Source: Asterochloris sp. CNOR1 | Taxonomy: Eukaryota; Chlorophyta; Trebouxiophyceae; Trebouxiales; Trebouxiaceae | Length of the DNA stretch: 64,000 nucleotides | Direction: 5' to 3' | NCBI GenBank assembly: GCA_963969365.1 | Contig: OZ017751.1 | Span: 248,001 to 312,000, forward strand | Position numbers and translations under genes: made by a program | The notes under the pieces: model-generated | The model's database searches: none | The model's input: the letters and a program-made list of their open reading frames with translations, nothing else | Told to the model about the DNA's origin: nothing | Shown here: piece after piece, positions 57,601-64,000 of the stretch | How positions within the stretch are numbered: position 1 is the stretch's first letter | Layout: every line of letters begins with the position of its first letter

Positions 57601-60600
57601 CATGCACCTGATTTTCCGCCCAGCTCCAGCTCGGCTTCAAGCCTTGCTGGCACTACATGTGACTGCAAAGCAGCAGATCTGCGCCTGCAGGCATGCCAAG
57701 CACCTGAGGCTCTACTCGGCTCCAGATGTGCTTCGAGCTCTGCTGGGGAGACGAACTGCATGTCACTGCCCCACTTTATGCTCAAATTGAGCTCCACAGC
57801 TGCCCCTGCAGGCTCAGCAGCGCGGAGCGTCGCTCATGCAGCCCGCAGCAGGCAGGAACGCTCAGCAGCAGCCCTCCGCTGCAGCCGTGGGAAGTTCTGC
57901 CTTCACTGCCCTGGCTGAGCAGGACGTGCTGCCAGACGCACGCTTCTTCCACAAGTATTACAGGTGTGGCTGCTGCTTTAAAGCACCATTGTGGCCCGCT
58001 GCGAAGCCAGGGGTCTTTGCAGCCGTCTCAAGACATGGACATCATTCTAGCTGCATGTTGTCCGCATATCCCTATCTGCTACAAGCACAGCTGCCTAATT
58101 TACCTGCTGAATCTGCAGCAGAAGGGGGTGTGGATCATCAATTGCATCTGGATGTGTCCCTTGAATCCACTGCTGCCCAACCTCACCCTGCTGCAACTTG
58201 CCGTAACATGGCCACAGCATTGACCATGGGCGTCTCACGCCAAAATCCTTGGCAGCTGCGCCTGCCTAGAATGGCTGCAGTGTCAAACACTCGATGCCTG
58301 GGTATGCAGCCCTGTGTGCAAAGGCAGCAGCCCACTGCCTTTACAGATGTTGAGCGCCTTGCAGACCCTTCTAGGGCAATCCTCAAGGTGCAGCTGCCAC
58401 CTGGCTCGCAAGGGCATGCCTGCAGTGGGAGATGTATGTACACATGTGTGGACTCTTAGCTGCCTGTCACGTGCCCACTGCATGTTGCTGTGCTGCAGTG
58501 TGGCTGCTGAGCGGCACCAGGGCAAGCCCGCGCGCAAGCGCAAGCGGGATGAGGACACCGCGGAGGATGACGCTGCCAGCTCTGATGAGGAGGCGGAGAT
58601 TGGTGAGGGCTCTGATCAGTTGTGGGCTGCAGCAATCTCCTTGCAAACTGAATTTGAGGCAGCAAGTTGATGCATTCCCATCATGAGGAGTGTCATTTGT
58701 TCTGGGCCAGAGTGGCAGGCTGCAGCGCACAGAGTTGGTGAGACAGGCAGGTGCCACAGGCAGCAGCAAGCCTAAAGGTATTGCTTGCTGAGCTGGATGG
58801 TGCCAATCTTGCCCTGTGAGGCGGTAAAGCTGCTCTCAGGCGAGGCGAGGATGCTGTGGAGATCGATGCTGCCAGCTTTGTTGGGAGAAGGCAGAGGCTG
58901 TTGAGCTGGTCAATACGGTGACAACTTCAACACTACACCACAAGTATAGCAGTGCTGATCGTTGCAAGCTGACCTCACATGTGAACCTTGCGCAGATGAT
59001 GTCCTGGAGGGAGAGGAGGAGGAAGAAGCTCGAGGGGGCCAGGGCTACAGCTACGATGATCTGGCAGCTGCCATGGGCGGTGATGAGGAACTGCTGGATG
59101 ATGGGGGCCCCAACGAGGATGCTGAAGGTCAGTGCATGGGAGGTGTGTCATGGCTGATGGTGGTGCCTTACTGCAGCTCTCAGGGGCCATGGGCGGGACT
59201 GTGGACATGTTGGACAGCGAAGTGGGGAGGACGGGCGAGGTGGCGTCTTGACTGCGCTGAAACATGGGTCTGGCTGATGTTGAGGCCTGCTGCTGGACCT
59301 TCAATCTGGTGGCCAATCAAGACTTGCATCACTGTCATGGGTGCAGACAATGGCAGTGACATCACGAGCTGGGCTTGTGAGGGGAATAGGTGTGCTGACC
59401 ATTAGTGGGTGGACTTCAAGGTGGAAGATGACACTGCATCTGCAGACTGTTGAGGGCCTGCACTCACGCAAAACCCTGAGCAACCCTGGTCCCCCCACTG
59501 CTGCGAGAAGCTGGTGCTGCTGCTTAGCATGTGTTGTGCAGGCCCTGATGTTGTGCAGGCCAAGAAATGTCAATGTTGCTGCAGGAGTCTGTGGTGAGCG
59601 GCAGGCCATACATCTTGATTGTGTGCACAGTCCTTAGGCGTGTGTTCTGTGTGTCTCATAGGGTCAGATGTTGAACCGGAGGCTGCTGTCGCCATGGCAC
59701 TGGGCCAAGACAGCGATGAATTTTCCGTGGAGGATGATTCCGAGGAGGACTCTGAGGCTTCCAGCAATGCAGGTTCGCTGCTGCATCATTGCGGGGTGCA
59801 CAGCAGCTGTGCATTTGACCTGGCCTGCTGGGTTGCTGATTCCTGGCTGCAAGGGGGCGGCGAGAGGCTCCAATTGGAATTCTCTGAATGCATGTCTTCA
59901 ATTCTGTATGGTGTGAGGCTGGGGGGGGCTGCAGCAAGAGCACGGTGTCTCGCCTACTTCTGCCGAGGCTTTCCCATTGTGTGGCGCCCTGTAGCAGTAC
60001 AGGCTCTTTGAGATCTTACCTACTCTGGCGGCCCCTTCCTCTGCCCTCATGCACAGTGGACTGGCTTCTAGTGTCACGCAGCTGTGCAAGCCGCTCGAGT
60101 TTCCAGTCACGTTGGGGGGGGCTTGCCATATGCCAATGTGAGGCACCATGCAGAGATTCGTGAGATTTTCCTGGTGTGGAGCTCTCTCACAATGTTCCAG
60201 GACCTGACGACAGCGACAGTGAGGCTGACCTGAACCCTCTGGACCTTGCCCCTGCCACAGACTCTGATAAGGGAGACGGTGAGACCAGCTGCTCTGTGTA
60301 TCACTGCCATGTGTCGCAACATCAGATGGTGTCCTTTCTGCAGCCTGGCACAGTGTGTACTTGAGTCCCTTTGTGTCAATTTTGCAATGTCACCAGGCTG
60401 AGTGGGCTGTTTGGTCCCTGCAAGGACATCCTGCAGAGCTTGCTTTTGACCATGCTCCTGGCTCCTGCAGTGGATGAGCATGGACTACCAGTGATTCATG
60501 TTGAGAGTGATGACAGCGAGTCAGGTGAGGAGGGCTGGGTCATGTACCAGGGCCCAAGCCAGCAGCCTACTTCAGTGCCCAAGCGCAGAAAGGCTCAGAG

Positions 60601-60784
60601 ACCAGCAAAGGGCACAGGCGCTTTCGCCTCGGCGGATGAATTTCTGGACAAGATTGACCAGGACTGGGCTACCACACCTGCTGACGACAACCTTGAAGCG
60701 GCTCCTGAGGTCGAAAGGCCAAACAGGAGCAAGCGCAAGCCAAAGCACAAGGGAGGTTCAAAGCAGAAGAGTCAACGCCAATAG
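48615..60784 (+). CDS. NOC1: Ribosome biogenesis protein NOC1 / CEBPZ (CBF/MAK21 family)
   Basis: Eighteen exons in phase give 1152 residues: 48615-49161, 49868-50068, 50871-51052, 51506-51669, 52572-52749, 53132-53297, 53967-54114, 54323-54422, 55142-55362, 55827-56031, 56499-56761, 57156-57348, 57812-57963, 58499-58602, 58996-59127, 59662-59772, 60201-60278, 60471-60784. NOC1 binds NOC2 in the nucleolus and is needed for early 60S subunit maturation. Family blocks in order: LVQESAVANLKALDSLLSW, LLYWLVEDGIKKR, LVNKLGDPSRK, ANKLIDIYFTLFK, VRRAFPFVAGDD, NSVSDRFYR, APMFLSLLFKAMQADV, ACGCLLILSELLK, EHFED, SAWWELCCLAQHMHPS, LVAFLDKFV and FHKYYR. The C-terminal third is acidic, with many Ser/Asp/Glu and a basic end (KRKPKHKGG), typical of nucleolar proteins. 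Every intron phase closes, in contrast to the ABCG gene. Several introns contain copies of exon edges. Confidence 0.95.
50697..50870 (+). repeat. Two copies of the NOC1 exon 3 start
   Basis: Exon 3 starts at 50871 (TCACAAGAATGGGCAGGATG, then CAGCAGGTGCG). Copies start near 50694 (GTAAGAATCGGCAGGACG) and 50776 (GCAACAGCGGGCGGATCG), each ending in an AGCAGGTG-like block. Spacing is about 82-95 bases. Confidence 0.7.
51632..52220 (+). repeat. Copies of the NOC1 exon 4 end through intron 4
   Basis: The exon end (CTGTACTGGCTGGTGGAGGA, then TGGCATCAAGAAGAG) recurs at about 51830-51860, 52091-52137 and 52181-52220. The second copy keeps ACTGGCTGGTGAAGGAC and AGCATCAAGAAGAGG; the third keeps CTGCTGTACTGGCTG and GACAGCATCAGGAA. 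Intron 4 is about 900 bases, the longest in the gene. Confidence 0.85.
54371..54605 (+). repeat. Copies of the NOC1 exon 8 interior after its donor
   Basis: The exon segment 54371-54412 (GGCGGCAGGCACCAGAAGGG, then CAAGGCAGAGG) recurs at 54453-54485 (AGCAGCAGGCACCAGAACGG) and 54575-54605 (AGCGGCAGGCACCAGACAGG) within the following intron. Confidence 0.8.
55733..55900 (+). repeat. Copy of NOC1 exon 10 start, upstream of the real exon
   Basis: Exon 10 starts at 55827. Its segment at about 55845-55900 (TCTCCAGAGGTGGCGCGCAG, then CAACAAGGCGCCCATGTTTC) is mirrored at 55735-55790 (TCCCCAGAAGTGGCGTGCAG, then CAACAGGGCCCCCAAGTTCC). The copy has a plausible acceptor nearby. Shorter echoes of the exon end (AGAGCTGCTCAAGG) appear after 56031, near 56090, 56150 and 56215. 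Confidence 0.85.
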
Positions 60785-60985
60785 CAAGTGCCGCTGTTGC
60801 AGTGCTGATGTTTTACATATATCAAAAGTGCAATGTCTGCCGTTCAGGGCATTGATTCATGTTCATGTGGCCTGCTGCGGCCATCAAGGTTAATGCATTA
60901 CATCAATTCTCACAACAACATGACAGAAGTAATAGTGGGGACCCTGCACAGGAAAGGGGGAGTTGGGCCTGCACAACATGGCAGA
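60785..60985. other. Intergenic between convergent NOC1 and codanin-like genes
   Basis: This 201-base gap holds two 3' UTRs. No gene is visible. Confidence 0.5.
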
Positions 60986-63960
60986 TTATTCGACTTCGGC
61001 GTTTTGCCTGTTTTCACTGGTGGCTTTCATCTGTTTAAGCTGCTTTTTGTGGGTTGTTAAGGCAGCCTGCACCTGTGCCCGCATCATGTCTTTGACTTTG
61101 ACTGGGGTCTGCACCATGAGCTGCTGTGCAGACAGACTGGTTGCTACTTCTGCAGCCATTGCAGCTGCTGTGGCCACCACGGCAGGCGGCCAAGAGGGAC
61201 TTGCAAGTCCGAAGATCACGTAGGCTGCTCTCGAAGTAACGTGCTGACGCGCCGCCTCATGACACTGAAGCATGGCCTGCAAAGCAGACCCCGCAGGGGT
61301 TGCCAGGAAATTGGATGCAGGCTGGGGTTCACTACAATGCTTGGTGACTGTCAAGAGCCTCACAGGTGAGTACATATAGCGTCAGCATCACACCCTCAGC
61401 AGACAGGCAGCCAGCAAGGAGGGCACTCAAGCTGCTGCACCCCCAGTCAACCCCATTTGCACCGTGACGGGGAAGCCACAGCGGCAAGACCTAACATTCA
61501 GCAGGCTATGCCAGCAGAGACACTACAAGAACCAATGTGAGCACTGGCGACTCTGTGGGCCTAGCACAGCCACAGCAGCAAGCAACACTCAGCAGCATGT
61601 CACCTCCGGCAGGCACCTGCCAGCAGCAGCACTGCCAGCTCGGTCGAAGTCTGCCTGGCCTGCCGAGGTCTTGGAGCCCTTAGCAGCGCCCAAGACCGGT
61701 CCCAGCTCCTTCTCAAGGGCTGTCTTGACGCAGGACTCCAATGCCTGTGACCAGCTGGCCACACAGGCGTTGTTTGCCAGCACGCCAGTCGCGAAGTCTA
61801 GGATCTCCTTCAGCCGCACCTGCACAGGTTCAAGGCACCAAATGAATGTCACTCCCTGCAGTCAGCAAGCAGCACCCAATTTGACCCTTGCTCCTCACCT
61901 GCTGCCCACCAGGGCTGCACCCCTCAAGCACCCACACAGCTCAGTGCTTCCGCGCCGCATGCATTGCAGCCCCGCAAAGCCACATGTGCCCTGCCTAACT
62001 GCGCCTGCAGTCACCCCGCTTACCCAGAAAGCAGCCCCGCAGGCTCCTCACCTGCCCAGCAGGGCTGTACCTCTCCAGGAAGGCGCCCTGTAGCTTGAGC
62101 TTGACTGCGTCCTGGCAGCCCCGAGCCGCTTGCTGCAGGCTCTCTGGCACCGGTGCTGCCGCAGGAACATCCTGGAGGGCTGACGCGCCAGCCGGGTTGA
62201 TGCGCCGAGCAGGCCGCGGTGCCTGTTCCCTGGTGCCTTGCACGGCCTGCAGGCACATGTGGCATGGCTCGTGCTGCTGAGCGCCTGCAGTCTGCGCCAG
62301 AAGGTTTTGCTAATGGACCAGATCTGGGGGTGCCCCACGGTGTGGCCGGCTTTCCGTCCTGCAAACTCTGGCAACAAGCTCCAGCTGTGGGCAGCACAGC
62401 CGCGCGAACGCTCACACCGAGCACACACCACACGCTGAGGCAGTCACATCCGCGACAGGCATAGACCAGCCAGCTGACCTGCAGAGTCTGGCGGGCAAGC
62501 TCCAGCCCCGGGCAGCACAGCCGTGCATAGCGGGCATCCACCTCCGGCAGCTGGTCCCATTGCAAGCGAGTCAACTGCTGTTGCCAGGCGGACCCGTCCC
62601 CATCAGACTCGGCCCCCAGATGTGTGACGGGGCAGCGCTGGAAGTGAGCGTCCAGCACGCAGCGCAGGCACAGCAGGGGGTGCGCAAAGGCTGCACTGCG
62701 TGGGCGCAGATGGTCCAATTGCTGCAGGGCCAGCAGGCGACGTTGCAGGCGGCGCATACCCGGGGATGCCCAGGCGGTAGGGTCCCAGGGAAGAAAGCAA
62801 AGGTACCGCAGCAGCCAGGGCAGGGCCCAGCACAGGTGGGCTGGGGATACGACGGCTGCGGCCAGGTGGGCTTCTGCATCCACCAGGGGGATGAAGACGT
62901 CGCTGGTGTCACTGGGACCTGCAGACAGCAGGCGATCACATTGGCTGGTGGCACTTCACCGCAAAGCAGAGTCATCCAGGTTGCTTGCAGGCAACTACAT
63001 GGTGGCCCTACAGCGGGCACAAGTGGCACACAAAGATGTTGCTGATTTTGCTAGCATCTGCAGACAGTAGGTGAACGCATTGGCTTGTTGCAGTTCACAG
63101 CGAGGCAGAGCCGTTCACATTGCTGGGCCAGGCGTGCAGGGAGCAGGCAACTGGGTGTTGACCCTGTTGCGCCTACCAGTGGCACACTGCTGTTACTGGT
63201 GTTGCTGGGACCTGCAAACAGCAGGCAACCGCGTAGGCCTGTTCAAAAGTTCTGCAGTGCAGAGCTATGCACACTGCTCGCCAGGGCCTGCAGGGAGCAT
63301 GTCAGTGGATGTCGGCCCCGCTATGTTCAACAGTGGCACACAGGTGTGGCTGATAGGGCTTACAGGCAGCAGGCAATGGGTAATGGAAACATTCGATCTT
63401 CATCCAAGGTGCCACTGCCAGCTTGCAGGGCGGCTCAACTGCCAGGCATATCGATCAAACCAGATGGCAGGATATTCCAGTGAGCATCTCTGGGAGCCCG
63501 CGTGGTGCCCGCTGTGACCGTTCAAAGCTGTGGTGGCCACCACGTGCACCTGTGGAGGTGCCTACTGATGAGATGCTCAGAGGAACAGCATCGTAGGAAA
63601 TGCACAACGGTGCAGGCAACTGAGCAGACTGGTTTGCTTCAGTTGCACACCCAGCACCCACAAGACTGCCTGAGTGGTGCAGACGCATGACGGCGAAACA
63701 GAGCAAGAAGGCAGTGACCTGAAGAGCCACTTCAGACAGTGATGCCAAGACTGCAAGAGTGGTGCCGTCCTCTCAGCATTCACTGCGTCCATTCACAACA
63801 ACGGCAATTCGATTCACCTGGGGAGCCACTTGTGAAGTTGAGGTAGCTCAAGAAGGTGGCCAGGGTGCATATCGCCGTCAAGCGCTCGCTGCGTGTGGCT
63901 GGGCTGCTGCTGCCGCTGGCGCCCTGGCCAGCTAGGCTGCTCAGTCTGGACAGCATGTGC
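60986..63960 (-). CDS. CDAN1: Codanin-1-like protein, 5' part beyond the window
   Basis: Exons recognised: 63818-63960, 62479-62918, 62052-62246, 61604-61819 and 60986-61276, joined in phase; the gene continues past the right edge. Animal codanin-1 binds the histone chaperone ASF1 and controls its nuclear import, and is mutated in congenital dyserythropoietic anaemia type I. Similar blocks in order: LTAICTLATFLSYLNF, the hydrophobic stretch LCWALPWLLRYLCFLPW, VDARYARLCCPGLELAR (animal VDQQLLYTCCPYIGELR), LKEILDFATGVLANN (animal LRRTVEFVAERIGSN), and the Ala-rich C-terminal helix region. The stop is TAA. Similarity to the animal protein is moderate, so the call is by order of motifs. The first exon in view starts with a split Arg codon. 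Confidence 0.7.
62919..63817 (-). repeat. Degenerate acceptor copies in a codanin-like intron
   Basis: The exon at 62918 starts on the minus strand with CAGGTCCCAGTGACACCAGC. Related segments occur in the upstream intron near 63030-63060, 63175-63215, 63280-63300 and 63330-63350, for example CAGGTCCCAGCAACACCAGT followed by a GTGTGCCACTG block. No protein-coding segment of the family was found between the two flanking exons. Confidence 0.6.
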
Positions 63961-64000
63961 CTGCAGGGGACCAGCACAGCAGCTTCAGCAGGCCCAGCAG

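Noticed and set aside
61464-62093. A 209-codon plus-strand open frame at the right end.
   Set aside because: It lies opposite two codanin-like exons, whose minus-strand reading shows family motifs and proper splice sites.
1-64000. Introner-like transposable elements as the source of the introns.
   Set aside because: Introns do not share a common sequence with each other; each resembles its own flanking exon. No terminal inverted repeats or target-site duplications were seen.

Overview
The window is nuclear DNA from a eukaryote, most likely a GC-rich green alga of the Trebouxiophyceae. This rests on protein resemblance (plant-type PDR/ABCG transporter, phytocyanin, plant-like VPS52 and class 3 lipase), very dense introns with TGCAG acceptors and GTGAGT-like donors, and short intergenic gaps. 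The genus cannot be fixed from sequence alone. No tRNA, rRNA, CRISPR array, transposon or virus-like element was recognised.

Layout from left to right. 303-1134 (+): 3' end of a CAMK/AMPK-type kinase with a UBA-like segment. 1329-3847 (-): GINS subunit SLD5. 4071-11996 (+): VPS52 of the GARP complex. 12181-30459 (+): a full-length PDR-type ABCG transporter whose reading frame is broken several times. 31352-32266 (+): an intronless F-box/LRR protein. 33564-35207 (-): a phytocyanin. 35724-42961 (-): a class 3 lipase. 43434-44167 (+): COX6A. 44559-48332 (-): an ABHD18-like hydrolase. 48615-60784 (+): the ribosome biogenesis factor NOC1/CEBPZ. 60986 to beyond the right edge (-): a codanin-1-like protein. 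Exons were assembled by hand from splice signals, phase and remembered family sequences. For SLD5, VPS52, COX6A, ABHD18, phytocyanin and NOC1 the whole exon chain keeps phase.

The genes are mainly unlinked housekeeping functions (replication, Golgi traffic, respiration, ribosome assembly, lipid turnover) rather than one pathway. Three pairs are head-to-head with short shared upstream regions (SLD5/VPS52, lipase/COX6A, ABHD18/NOC1).

The most unusual structure is in the introns. Many contain ladders of decayed, partial tandem copies of the neighbouring exon edge together with its splice site, spaced about 50-200 bp. In VPS52 one intron is bounded by a direct repeat of the preceding exon end, which fits intron birth or growth by tandem duplication across a splice junction. 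The same pattern recurs in at least seven genes on both strands. The second striking feature is the contrast between the interrupted ABCG gene and its intact neighbours.
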